Assembly (NCBI GenBank): GCA_020025305.1
Contig: JAHHSG010000001.1
Location: 165,830 to 229,829 of the forward strand
DNA length: 64,000 bases
Direction: 5' to 3'
DNA from: Oscillospiraceae bacterium
Lineage (GTDB): Bacteria > Bacillota > Clostridia > Oscillospirales > Oscillospiraceae
Numbering within the stretch: the first letter of the stretch is position 1; the number at the start of each line of letters is the position of its first letter. The notes below the pieces were generated by a model, which was given only the letters and a program-made list of their open reading frames with translations, was not told where the DNA came from and did not search any database. This document shows, one piece after another, positions 14,914 to 24,200 of this stretch. Made by a program: the position numbers and the translations under genes.

Positions 14914-16323
14914 ATGGAAGCAACACTACTCAAGATCGTGGCGACGATCAACGCATACCTGTCAGACTACATACTGGTATTCCTGCTGCTGGGCTGCGGT
15001 CTCATTTTCACCATCCGCACCCGCTTTGTGCAGGTTCGTTATTTCGGAGCGGGTATGCGCCGCCTTTTTGGTACGCTGTCCCTGCACGGCGGTAAGCAGG
15101 AGAGCGGAATGACTTCATTTCAGGCGCTGGCTACTGCCATTTCCGCACAGGTGGGCACCGGAAATATTGTAGGTGCCTGCGGAGCCATTCTAGTAGGCGG
15201 TCCTGGTGCTATCTTCTGGATGTGGATCATTGCCTTTTTCGGTATGGCAACGATTTATGCTGAGGCGGTGCTGGCGATTAAGACCCGCCGGATAGATGAG
15301 GACGGCAATATTTGCGGCGGCCCTGTTTACTATATCAGAACTGCTTTTAAGGGGAAGCTGGGTAAGTTTTTGGCGGGATTTTTCGCTGTTGCCATTACCT
15401 TGGCACTGGGATTCATGGGCTGTATGGTGCAGTCCAATTCCATTGGCGCTTCTTTCCAGACAGCCTTTGGAATCCCATCCTGGGTGGTAGGGATTGTGCT
15501 GGTGGTCATCTGTGGATTTATTTTCTTGGGCGGCGTGCAGCGGCTGGCTTCCGTAACAGAGAAGATAGTGCCTGTGATGGCGGTGATTTTCCTGCTGGGA
15601 TCGTTGGTGATCTTGATTGCTCGGTATCAGTACATTCCGGAGACTTTGGGCATGATTTTTCACTACGCCTTTGTGCCTAACGCGATTATCGGCGGCGGCA
15701 TTGGCTCTGCGCTGAAGATTGCGCTCAGCCAGGGAGCAAAGCGAGGATTGTTCTCCAATGAGGCTGGTATGGGTTCTACTCCCCACGCCCATGCAATGGC
15801 AAATGTGAAGGATCCTCACGAGCAGGGAATCGTGGCGATGATGGGCGTGTTCATTGATACTTTCGTGGTGCTGACACTGAATGCGCTGGTGGTCATTTCT
15901 ACACTTTACACGGCGGATGGCCCTCTGGCTGGAGGCTATGTGGGGGCTGTGACGGAGAGTATCAATAAGACGAATCTGGCCCAGACTGCTTTCGGCGTGG
16001 TGTTCGGTCAGAACTTCGGTTCTATGTTCGTGGCTGTCTGCCTGTTCTTCTTTGCTTTTTCCACCGTGTTGGGTTGGAACCTGTTTGGCAAGATCAATAT
16101 GATGTACCTCTTTGGCAAGAAGGTGGTGCCAATCTATACCGTTCTGGCACTGGTGTTCATCTTCCTGGGCAGCTGCCTGTCCAATGATTTGGTGTGGGAG
16201 TTGACAGATATGTTTAATAACCTGATGGTGATTCCTAACGTAATGGCGCTGGTGGCCCTGTCGGGTGTGGTGGCAAAATCTGTGCTGAATCAAAAAAACA
16301 AAACATTGAACCAAAAACTGTGA
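14914..16323 (+). CDS. alsT: sodium:alanine/glycine symporter (AGCS family)
   Basis: 469 residues, about 10-11 membrane helices. Family marks: TSFQALATAISAQVGTGNIVG near the N-terminus, GGPGAIFWMW, the SNEAGMGSTPHAHA segment, and VLGWNLFGK in the C-terminal half. Imports alanine and/or glycine with sodium. The upstream glycine riboswitch argues that glycine is a physiological substrate. ATG with AGGAGGAAG 10 bases upstream. A lone gene ended by a terminator. Confidence 0.93.
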   Translation: MEATLLKIVATINAYLSDYILVFLLLGCGLIFTIRTRFVQVRYFGAGMRRLFGTLSLHGGKQESGMTSFQALATAISAQVGTGNIVGACGAILVGGPGAIFWMWIIAFFGMATIYAEAVLAIKTRRIDEDGNICGGPVYYIRTAFKGKLGKFLAGFFAVAITLALGFMGCMVQSNSIGASFQTAFGIPSWVVGIVLVVICGFIFLGGVQRLASVTEKIVPVMAVIFLLGSLVILIARYQYIPETLGMIFHYAFVPNAIIGGGIGSALKIALSQGAKRGLFSNEAGMGSTPHAHAMANVKDPHEQGIVAMMGVFIDTFVVLTLNALVVISTLYTADGPLAGGYVGAVTESINKTNLAQTAFGVVFGQNFGSMFVAVCLFFFAFSTVLGWNLFGKINMMYLFGKKVVPIYTVLALVFIFLGSCLSNDLVWELTDMFNNLMVIPNVMALVALSGVVAKSVLNQKNKTLNQKL

Positions 16324-16328
16324 GAAGC

Positions 16329-16368
16329 AAAGAGGGCGGACTTCCGAGGAGGAGACCGCCCTCTTTGA
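16329..16368 (+). terminator. terminator after alsT
   Basis: Perfect 11-bp stem AAAGAGGGCGG/CCGCCCTCTTT (16329-16339 with 16356-16366), 16-base loop, weak T tract. Confidence 0.75.
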
Positions 16369-16424
16369 CTTAAACAAGGAAAGACGCCAAGAAAAAAAGA
16401 TCATTAAAAAACTAAAAAAATATG

Positions 16425-16453
16425 TTGACTTATGGGGACTCATGAGCTATAAT
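16425..16453 (+). promoter_or_regulatory. promoter of tRNA-Ala
   Basis: TTGACT at 16425-16430, 17-bp spacer, TATAAT at 16448-16453, 43 bases upstream of the tRNA. Confidence 0.85.
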
Positions 16454-16495
16454 AAGCAAGTCGAGAGCACTGAGTAGTGTTTGAAAAAAGAACAT

Positions 16496-16571
<76 letters not shown>

Positions 16572-16607
16572 AAAAGACGAGAAATCATTAGATTTCTCGT
16601 CTTTTTT
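16572..16607 (+). terminator. terminator of tRNA-Ala
   Basis: Stem of about 15 bp (AAAAGACGAGAAATC, loop ATTA, complement), then T7. Confidence 0.92.
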
Positions 16608-16677
16608 TAACTTTTTAGATCGGTACTGGTGTGTGCCGGAGAGGCCTATTGCCCATCTATTGCGCATGCATTATAAC

Positions 16678-16712
16678 AAAAAGACTGCCTTGTCTGTTGG
16701 GCAGTCTTTTTT
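16678..16712. terminator. bidirectional terminator at the end of the integrase relic
   Basis: AAAAAGACTGCC (16678-16689) pairs with GGCAGTCTTTTTT (16700-16712), loop 10. A-rich before and T-rich after, so it can end the minus-strand integrase transcript. The 70 bases between the two terminators show no gene. Confidence 0.75.
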
Positions 16713-16758
16713 ATATCGTTCATCCTTCAAAGGGCATCAATGATCCGACGCAGGGCAT

Positions 16759-17416
16759 TCAGAGCAACATCTGATAATGCCGGAGCATTTCTGTGGACAT
16801 GTGACTGATCAGCCGCGGTATATCTGGAACAAGAGCATTCACGTACTTCATCAGTGTGGCAAATGTATCCCAGCAGTTGTTTTAGCTCCGCCAATAAAGC
16901 GCTGGCCCTGTCGGCCATAGTTTTTTATCTTAAGAGACAGCAGCTCACTGGGACGGACGCCCAGGTAGTATTGGGCAACAATACACCCAGCATAAGGGAT
17001 ATTGTCCACAGCCGCCCGCAGTTGCTCCACGTCTTTCAGTGGGAGGCCGACCTTGTTACTTTCTGCACCGCTGCCAACGATAATATACTGCTCTAAATGC
17101 AGAGTGGCCGGATGTCGGGGAATTGCGTGCTTATAGAGCAAGCTAGCCAGGGATTTCTTGTTCTGCCGGGGACGTTTACCCTTGCTATAATCATCTACGC
17201 AGGCCTGAAGATTATCAATCGTGATGCCCGCCAACGGAGCGGTTGCCAGCGGCGAAAAATCATTCCATGGTGCATGATAGCAGCCCATTGTCGCTTCACC
17301 GGCGCCTTGGCCGTTCCCACGGCTTTTGGTTTCTACTGTCGGAGGTGCTTTGCCCCACAGCGACAGCAGAATGGGCTCTCAACTGGGATCTTCGCCAGAC
17401 ATTTAGTGCAGCGCAT
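16759..17416 (-). pseudogene. decayed tyrosine integrase (phage/ICE type)
   Basis: On the minus strand a start at 17416 with AAAAGAGGTGAGATC opens a zinc-ribbon (MRCTKCLAKIPVESPFCCRCG, CxxC twice) that ends in a stop after about 27 codons. In another frame the classic integrase stretch RGNGQG continues into MGCYHAPWNDF ... ITIDNLQACVDDY ... LGVRPSELLSL (the catalytic-Arg box) and stops at 16851. A third frame carries the usual C-terminal residue pattern HMSTEMLRHYQ and stops at 16759. So at least two frameshifts and two stops exist, the HxxR region is lost, and only about 215 codons remain of a usual 350-400. Located right behind tRNA-Ala, it is likely the remnant of an element that integrated there. 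Confidence 0.8.
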
Positions 17417-17670
17417 GATCTCACCTCTTTTCAGTATATAATAAATGTTCTTTATACACCGCAAAAAGAAGCCGCCCACACAGAGGGGTTCACCGGATCA
17501 GTTTACAGCCTGACTTGTCTATTCCCTTTTGAGAACTTTATTGTGCTCTATTATTTCGATTCATGGGAAATGAAACAGTTGTTAAAATGTTGCCTAAAAG
17601 AGCACTTATTGGCGGGGATGCTGTTGAAAACTTGCACACAATGTTTATAACGTTTAAAATTGAAATGGAC

Positions 17671-17698
17671 TTGAAAAAAATTCCATATAGTGTATAAT
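17671..17698 (+). promoter_or_regulatory. promoter of the pilus operon
   Basis: TTGAAA at 17671-17676, 16-bp spacer, TATAAT at 17693-17698. The stretch 17417-17670 upstream holds no gene I can support. Confidence 0.65.
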
Positions 17699-17704
17699 GA
17701 TTAA

Positions 17705-17848
17705 AAAATGTGACGATTGGCGATTAGAAATTGGTGAATTATAACTCTGTATATCTCAGATTTTACGCCAACAAGATAAACCAGACCAAGCGATCACCAA
17801 TGTGGCTATGAGCTTTCGTTGGAAAATGGATGCAATCTTTTGTGAAAG
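17705..17848 (+). promoter_or_regulatory. structured 5' leader of the pilus operon, possible pseudoknot
   Basis: About 145 untranslated bases. TTGGCG (17717-17722) complements CGCCAA (17766-17771); ATTGGTGA (17730-17737) complements TCACCAAT (17794-17801); CCAAC (17768-17772) complements GTTGG (17818-17822). The first two pairings interleave as a pseudoknot would; the third competes with the first. No known riboswitch consensus was recognised. Read from sequence only. Confidence 0.35.
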
Positions 17849-18349
17849 GTGGCCCGGCACCGTAGTATGAAAACAAAAAGTGAAAGTTTACTTAAAAAAC
17901 TGTCCAAGCTGGAGCTGCTGGAGCTGTTGGCAGAGCAAGAAAGAGAAATTCAAGAATTAAAAAAACAGTTGGAGCAAAAAGATTTGATCATTGGACAACG
18001 CGTCCTTTGTATGAAGGAATTTGGAAACATAGCACAAGCTGCATTGGCTTTGAACGGCGTGTTTGAAGCGGCGCAAAAAGCTGCAGATCAATATGTGGTA
18101 AGTGTTAAAGAGATGATGGACACAAATCTGAGAAAAGAAGGCATGCCCCTCGATGAAAAGTGCCAGGCAGATTCGCATGGACATGCCTTACCGCCCATTG
18201 ATAGCGTTTGTCAGAAATCTGCCGTAACGGATGTACAGGCTGTTATGGAGGAAGAGGCACAGCCAAGCTTTACATTAGATGAAATTTTGGAGGAAGTAAA
18301 GGCTCTGCGGGAAAAACCAGATCCTAATGAGCAGGAGTATAACATATGA
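17849..18349 (+). CDS. small coiled-coil protein of pilus operons
   Basis: 166 residues from GTG at 17849 (alternative ATG at 17867, which would remove MARHRS). Basic N-terminus followed by KLSKLELLELLAEQEREIQELKKQLEQK, a coiled coil at about residues 15-50, then a helical NGVFEAAQKAADQY segment and a Glu-rich tail. There is no signal peptide. Similar short proteins with an RxRS...LLxKLSKLELLELL start are, from memory, common as first genes of sortase-pilus or SpaA operons in Clostridia; their function is not known to me. Its last 4 bases overlap the signal peptidase start, so it is the first gene of the operon. Confidence 0.65.
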   Translation: MARHRSMKTKSESLLKKLSKLELLELLAEQEREIQELKKQLEQKDLIIGQRVLCMKEFGNIAQAALALNGVFEAAQKAADQYVVSVKEMMDTNLRKEGMPLDEKCQADSHGHALPPIDSVCQKSAVTDVQAVMEEEAQPSFTLDEILEEVKALREKPDPNEQEYNI

Positions 18350-18924
18350 AAAAAGAGCTTGTCCGTCCCACACTGGAAGAGATCAACTGCGAAATTGATC
18401 GGCGCCGGAGCTGGCAACGATTTCTCCGTGTGCTGCGGGGGACACTGTATTCTTTGGCAGTGGTATCTGCCATTGCAGTGCTAGTTACAACACTGTGGAT
18501 GCCGGTGCTGCAAATCACAGGTTCCAGTATGGAGCCAACCCTTAGCGATCATGAGTTAGTGATTTCCGTCAAAACACGACACGTCAAACCTGGCGATGCC
18601 ATTGCATTTTATTACAATAACAAAATTTTAATTAAACGTGTTATCGCAACTGCGGGGCAGTATGTGGATGTGCAAGAGGACGGCACTGTCCTGGTGGACG
18701 GTGTGGCATTGGATGAACCATATATTGTGGAAAAGAGTCGGGGTCAGTGTGATATTCAGCTGCCTTATCAGGTAGAAGATGGTAACCTCTTTGTGATGGG
18801 AGATGCCCGATCAATTTCTGCCGATAGCCGAACCACATTAGTGGGAACCATCAGCACTGATAAAGTTTTGGGACGTGTTATTTTTAGGATTTGGCCTTTT
18901 TCGGGGATTGGAATCGTTAAGTAA
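18346..18924 (+). CDS. lepB: signal peptidase I dedicated to the pilus operon
   Basis: 192 residues with one N-terminal membrane segment (about 33-55). Catalytic Ser61 is in GSSMEPTL and general-base Lys97 in ILIKRV; the C-terminal box reads GDARSISADSR, where most type I enzymes have GDNRxxSxDSR, an Asn-to-Ala change at its third position. It removes signal peptides of exported proteins at the outer face of the membrane. Genes of this type sit in pilin clusters and are sometimes required for pilin maturation (as with SipA/LepB in streptococcal pili), which fits its place directly ahead of adhesin and pilin. Start ATG overlaps the previous stop. Confidence 0.9.
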   Translation: MKKELVRPTLEEINCEIDRRRSWQRFLRVLRGTLYSLAVVSAIAVLVTTLWMPVLQITGSSMEPTLSDHELVISVKTRHVKPGDAIAFYYNNKILIKRVIATAGQYVDVQEDGTVLVDGVALDEPYIVEKSRGQCDIQLPYQVEDGNLFVMGDARSISADSRTTLVGTISTDKVLGRVIFRIWPFSGIGIVK

Positions 18925-18959
18925 AATGAGATTTGTATTATAAAAAGGGGACAGAGCGT

Positions 18960-21900
18960 ATGGCGAATGATATGAAATCGCTGGCTGCAAAATACATACA
19001 GAAACATATGTTCAAAGGGCGGGCCTATCCTGTAATCATGGGACTTGCCTTGGCGGTTGCGGTGGGAACCATATGGGCATTGGTGCGGCCTGCCGTTACA
19101 ATGAGTGATGAAATCATTTGTGGTGTGGAGGAACATACCCATAGCGAACAATGTTGGCAAAATGAGTCGATTTGTTCACTGCCAGAGCATACTCATGTTG
19201 CCGAATGCTATGCACCCGACCAAGACCAGACCGAATCTCAACCTGAGAGTGACGGCGATGTGGTCAGCCAACCAGGGGAAAGTACCTCGCAGGAACCTTC
19301 TTCGGGTGAGATGCTGCCAAAAGAGGTGCCGGAGGATTACACCGATTTGCATGTGGCACAAATGATGGGACAGAGTATTGTTCAGGTGTATGCACAACCT
19401 GGAACGCTTCCAGAGAATGTTGAACTAAAAGCGGAACTGCTGGATGCGTCCAGCACAGAGTTTGCGCAGGCCGAGCAACGCTTACAGACAGCAGGTGTTA
19501 CCTATGATTTTGTGAAGGCGCTGGACATTTCTTTCTATGACCCACAGGGTGAAAAGACACAGCCACAGGCACCGGTGTATGTTGTCCTTGATGTCGGAGC
19601 ACTACTGCCCGGGGACGCAGATTGCAGGAGTATCCAGATTCAGCATCACAAAGAAACACTGCTGCCCGTCGATGAAAATGCGGCGCAGAGCAAGGTGTAT
19701 AGTGCCGATCAACCCGAAGTGGTGCTGGAATCGGTGGTGGACGAATCCAAAGGTATGCTTGAGCGGAATGCGGATACGGGTTCGTATGTTGCTACTTTTG
19801 CAACAGACGGTTTTTCTGTCTACACCATTACATCTCAAGGCTGGCCGGAACTGAATATTAGAGTGCAATGTGTGGATGAGCGAGGTGTTGAACTGCCTGT
19901 TAAGGCAGAGGATGTCAATTTGAGTGAAGGGTATACTGCCAACTCAAATTTTGATATCATTTTTATGGCAAACGAAGCTCCGGCGATTGAGGGCTATCAA
20001 TTTGACGGAAAAGCGTATTACATGAAGAATGGCAACTATCATACTCGAATTTTCGGTATGCGCTATGAGAATAGCAAGTGGTATTATTATCCGGACAATA
20101 ATAAAAATAGAGACACAAAAAGAGAGTTTGACCCGCAGCCGGATTTTTATGGAGAAAATCCGGAGGACTCCATTCGGCTGATGTATAAAAAAGTGATTAC
20201 TGTACCGGTAAAGTATGTGGATGATATAAGAAAGGAAGCACTGCCGCAGCAAGATGCACCGGGTGGCATAAACCCCAATTTTATAACAATAACCGGAAAT
20301 GCGCTGGATATTAGTAATCTTGACGCTTTGCCCAAGAGTAGAACCTATTTCTATATTGGTAAAGCATTTGCCGGCGAGGCAATTCCGCAAAACGAAGTCA
20401 TAGAAGTAATTGAAAAAGAGCACCGGGTATACGGCGTAACTCCGGAAAAAAGGGAAATCGAGTTGACACAAGCCAATCCATTGAGCTTAGTGTACCAAAA
20501 AACCCAAACGGGAACGCCCGATACCATCGAGACAGTGTCAACTCGGGATAAGGGACTGATCATTCATCTATTTGACTACAATGCTGGTGATCATGAAAAT
20601 AGATCCGAGAAAATTAATGAAGGTAAGAATCTTCAGTTTATTCCAAGAAGAGAGGGGAACGGTTTTGAAGCGAAACCTTATAATAGATGGACCGGACCAG
20701 ATGGTGGCTTGTATACCGGCATTGTAGGGGAAACGCTTGGCGAAGATGGTTATCCCACGGTGCAGGGACAGTCGTTGAATTATCTTTTTGATCCTGAGAT
20801 GTGCAAAGCTGCCCTAACGACTGGCAATGTTAAACACGTGCACACGAATTTGGATCATTTGTTCTGGCAGGATAATGACGGTTATTATCGTTATGATTCT
20901 ATGAAGAACTTTGCCACGATCATGGAGCCTGAAAGTCCCGGCGGAGAACCTACGCACCAACCGGGACATACGAATGGCGGCAATTTTGTCGTATATGCGC
21001 AGCCTGCATTACCAGATCGAAGCGGCGTGGGGTACAATGCTAAGTTCTTGCCCTTTAACCGATATGCCGATGCAAACCAAGATCACGAATTGAATAAAGA
21101 CATCAAGGAATATCACTTTGGCATGACAATGCAAGCCGAATTTATTATGCCTCCCGGAGGCATGATAGCTGACGCAGATGGTGCGCATACGGGCCTAAAT
21201 GATATGATTTTTGAGTTTAACGGTGATGACGATGTATGGGTATTTATTGACGGGAAGCTGGCGCTTGATTTAGGGGGAGTCCATGGCCGCTACGGTGGCA
21301 CAATCAACTTCCGAACCGGTGAAGTCACCACCAATGCACCTCCTATGGAACACAGTGGACGGCGGCAGGACAACCTCTATGGTATTCAGGGAGACCCAAA
21401 TCAATTGACAGAGGAGGAGCTTGCAGCAAAGCGTGAGCAGGCTGGTTTTGGCAAATTCAGCAAGCACACATTTAAATTCTTTTATTTGGAACGCGGTAAG
21501 GGAGCGGCCAACTGCGAGATTACATTTAACCTGGTTCCCGTAGCACACGGTTTGGTGGTCGGCAAGCGTCTTTCCGAGAACTCATTTGCGGTACCAACAG
21601 ACCATATGAGTTATCAATTTAAGGCTGAGGTGGAAATGCCGCAGAAGGAGGACGCGCAAGCAAAGCGGGTTCCGCTGGCTTATGCCCCATTTACGATTAT
21701 CCAATGGGAGGCTGACGGAGATCCGACCACAGGAGGTATACCTGTTGGGGCCGGAAAAACCGATGAGAATGGATGTTTTTGGCTCAAAGCCGGACAACGT
21801 GCAGATTTTGTAAGTGCAATCGATTTAAAAGATGCTGGTATGACAGATCAAAGTAAGGTCAAAATCTTCATCAGCGAAATTGTTCGGAACGATAGTGTTC

Positions 21901-24110
21901 TGCCGGTAGTAAAGGCCTGGGACGGTGCCGCTGAGAAAGAGGGAACCTATCTGGAGGTGCCAGATAGTGCTGCGGGAGACACAAGAAAAATAGTTCCGCC
22001 ACTCTATGATTTACCAGGATATACTTTCCACACAGATAAAACGGAAACGCAACTTGCAAAAACTGTCCAAGACGTTGAGACAATGTACCAAGCCACACTA
22101 TTTTCGGGGAGAAATAATGAGTTTAACTGGATCGACTTTGAAAATGACTTAGGTCAGCTGGCCAGTCTGAATATCACCAAACAGGCAATGCACACAGATG
22201 GAAGCACTCCGGTTTTGGGAGAGGCGTTTTCTGTAAAAATTGAACTGTGGGATGAGATGAAGGAGAATTGGATTCCTCTTGGCGACGGTTCCCCGTATTG
22301 GCTCTTGAATCCAGGGGATCGCCTCCCGTCAGATGAGGAAAAGCCAACGCTCCATTTGGAAGAAAACGCAAATGGGCAGATATCCATTGAGCATGGCCAG
22401 AGCATTCATCTGAAGCTTCTGCCAGGAACTAAATACAGAGTCTCTGAGGTGCTGAGCCAAGAGCAAGAAGGGATATATGCCGTAAGCTATACGGGGAAGG
22501 TTACCAATCCCGCTGGCGAGGAGCAGTTGGAAGCTGATAAAAACACCCAGCAGGCAGATCAGCAGACGGGGATTGGCTATGAAAAAGGGGTTAAAGCGGG
22601 CAGCATGCACGAAATCACCATCACCAACGTAGGTGATCCAATTCTTTCTCCTGAGCTGTACATCAAAAAGGTGGTGCAGGGTTTTGCACCGGCAGATATG
22701 CTGTTTGATATGCAAATCAAGATGAGAAACAGCAACGATGTAATTGTTCCGCTTCCAAAAGGAACGCAGTATACAATCATAGCAAATGGCATAGAGAGTG
22801 CTCCGCAAACTATTACAAATGCCGACGGCGTCATTCAAATTCGCGCAGATGAGACGATCCATTTAGTACTGGATTCTGAGAGAGTGTACAGCGTGGAGGA
22901 AATCCATCGGAACGAAGGCTTTACAGTGGATTATAAGCTGGAAATCGAGCAGCGGGAAAGGCGGCAGATCAGCCAGAGCGAACCGTTGATAGATGTGCAG
23001 GCACAGAACAATGAGGTGCACAACATTACGGTGACAAACCGCGGTAATGCAATCCTTATGCCCAATGGCTCGTTTGCACTAACAAAAGTGGTTACCGGTT
23101 CAGTCCAACCTCCCAACAACACGCAGTTCCATTTCTATTTATCCATCCAAGATTATTATACCGACAATACAAATGGTGGATATAAGCCGCAAGTTGCCTG
23201 TCAGGCAACATACTATGGTACTCCGGACGGGGAACGCCAAGAGCTAGGAACACCACAAAACGGGGCTTTGAAAGAGCAACTCTTATTTACGCCAACAACG
23301 ACAAGCGGCGGAACAGAGGGAAGTCCCAACAGAGGAGAGATGTACGGAACCGGAATCTTCCTCTATCCCGGTGAAACTGTTGTGATTACGGGCCTGCCTG
23401 AGGGGTACTCCATGAACGTGCGGGAAGACCTGACGCAAGATCAAATCGGAAATTATCATGTCAGCTTCCAAGAAGGAGAGCGTGTTGAGGAAGGAAATGA
23501 GATTTTCAGTACGCAGGCCCAAATCCACAAGGACAGTGTGCTCAAAGTGGTTTGCACAAACGAAAGCCAGATGCAGGCAACAAGCACCCTGCAAATCATA
23601 AAAACGGTAAAACGCACCGATCAACCGAACGGGAATCCAACGGATGCTGATAAAGAAAGACTGTTTGACTTCAGCATTACGCTGAAAAAGCCCGAAAGCT
23701 TTACCGGCGGTGAGATGCACGCAGAGATTCAAACGGAAAACGGGAGTGCAGTTTCTAAGGTTTTAAATTTTGCACAGAATGGTACGGACTATACAGCGGA
23801 TGTACAGCTCAAGCATGGAGAAATGCTGACGCTCAAAGGCTTGCCGAACGGTATCAATGTGGTCGTTCAGGAAACTAATCATGATGGGTATGCAGTTTCC
23901 ATGAACAAAACCCCGGGTGACAGTGTGACCATTCTATTAAAGCCAAACAGCGGGCAACCTTATCTGGTTGAATGTATAAACATGACCGGCGTAGAAATCC
24001 CAGAGACTGGTGGACATGGGCGCATACCTTATTACTTACTGGGAGCTATCTTGCTGTGTACAGCCGGAGTGCTTTTGCACGTTCAAAAAAGGAAGAGCAG
24101 GAATACATAA
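18960..24110 (+). CDS. giant wall-anchored fibro-slime adhesin, pilus tip candidate
   Basis: 1716 residues from the ATG at 18960 (AAAAAGGGGA upstream). Order: basic stretch and signal anchor (about 22-45, PVIMGLALAVAVGTIWALV); two EEHTH/PEHTH-type Cys-His motifs (about 56-85); a beta-rich N-terminal region; a fibro-slime/PA14-like domain around 740-800 with NGDDDVWVFIDGKLALDLGG; then four tandem beta modules beginning near 1069, 1230, 1368 and 1540 (each LxIxKxV ... ITNxG, DUF5979/Cna-B-like); finally sorting signal IPETG at about 1679, a hydrophobic span and RKSRNT tail. It should be displayed on the wall or polymer tip by the sortases downstream. The fibro-slime domain suggests carbohydrate or cellulose-like ligand binding, by family analogy only. 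Confidence 0.85.
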   Translation: MANDMKSLAAKYIQKHMFKGRAYPVIMGLALAVAVGTIWALVRPAVTMSDEIICGVEEHTHSEQCWQNESICSLPEHTHVAECYAPDQDQTESQPESDGDVVSQPGESTSQEPSSGEMLPKEVPEDYTDLHVAQMMGQSIVQVYAQPGTLPENVELKAELLDASSTEFAQAEQRLQTAGVTYDFVKALDISFYDPQGEKTQPQAPVYVVLDVGALLPGDADCRSIQIQHHKETLLPVDENAAQSKVYSADQPEVVLESVVDESKGMLERNADTGSYVATFATDGFSVYTITSQGWPELNIRVQCVDERGVELPVKAEDVNLSEGYTANSNFDIIFMANEAPAIEGYQFDGKAYYMKNGNYHTRIFGMRYENSKWYYYPDNNKNRDTKREFDPQPDFYGENPEDSIRLMYKKVITVPVKYVDDIRKEALPQQDAPGGINPNFITITGNALDISNLDALPKSRTYFYIGKAFAGEAIPQNEVIEVIEKEHRVYGVTPEKREIELTQANPLSLVYQKTQTGTPDTIETVSTRDKGLIIHLFDYNAGDHENRSEKINEGKNLQFIPRREGNGFEAKPYNRWTGPDGGLYTGIVGETLGEDGYPTVQGQSLNYLFDPEMCKAALTTGNVKHVHTNLDHLFWQDNDGYYRYDSMKNFATIMEPESPGGEPTHQPGHTNGGNFVVYAQPALPDRSGVGYNAKFLPFNRYADANQDHELNKDIKEYHFGMTMQAEFIMPPGGMIADADGAHTGLNDMIFEFNGDDDVWVFIDGKLALDLGGVHGRYGGTINFRTGEVTTNAPPMEHSGRRQDNLYGIQGDPNQLTEEELAAKREQAGFGKFSKHTFKFFYLERGKGAANCEITFNLVPVAHGLVVGKRLSENSFAVPTDHMSYQFKAEVEMPQKEDAQAKRVPLAYAPFTIIQWEADGDPTTGGIPVGAGKTDENGCFWLKAGQRADFVSAIDLKDAGMTDQSKVKIFISEIVRNDSVLPVVKAWDGAAEKEGTYLEVPDSAAGDTRKIVPPLYDLPGYTFHTDKTETQLAKTVQDVETMYQATLFSGRNNEFNWIDFENDLGQLASLNITKQAMHTDGSTPVLGEAFSVKIELWDEMKENWIPLGDGSPYWLLNPGDRLPSDEEKPTLHLEENANGQISIEHGQSIHLKLLPGTKYRVSEVLSQEQEGIYAVSYTGKVTNPAGEEQLEADKNTQQADQQTGIGYEKGVKAGSMHEITITNVGDPILSPELYIKKVVQGFAPADMLFDMQIKMRNSNDVIVPLPKGTQYTIIANGIESAPQTITNADGVIQIRADETIHLVLDSERVYSVEEIHRNEGFTVDYKLEIEQRERRQISQSEPLIDVQAQNNEVHNITVTNRGNAILMPNGSFALTKVVTGSVQPPNNTQFHFYLSIQDYYTDNTNGGYKPQVACQATYYGTPDGERQELGTPQNGALKEQLLFTPTTTSGGTEGSPNRGEMYGTGIFLYPGETVVITGLPEGYSMNVREDLTQDQIGNYHVSFQEGERVEEGNEIFSTQAQIHKDSVLKVVCTNESQMQATSTLQIIKTVKRTDQPNGNPTDADKERLFDFSITLKKPESFTGGEMHAEIQTENGSAVSKVLNFAQNGTDYTADVQLKHGEMLTLKGLPNGINVVVQETNHDGYAVSMNKTPGDSVTILLKPNSGQPYLVECINMTGVEIPETGGHGRIPYYLLGAILLCTAGVLLHVQKRKSRNT

Positions 24111-24200
24111 GACATAGAAGGCCTACCGGTGGCCAGACAGTTTGATCGAAAAATGAATGTACGAAGTACAAACTAAAATAACAAGGAAAAGGAGTTTCGC

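Noticed and set aside
14631..15095. 154-codon frame upstream of alsT
   Set aside because: It contains the promoter and the glycine riboswitch; no protein-like sequence.
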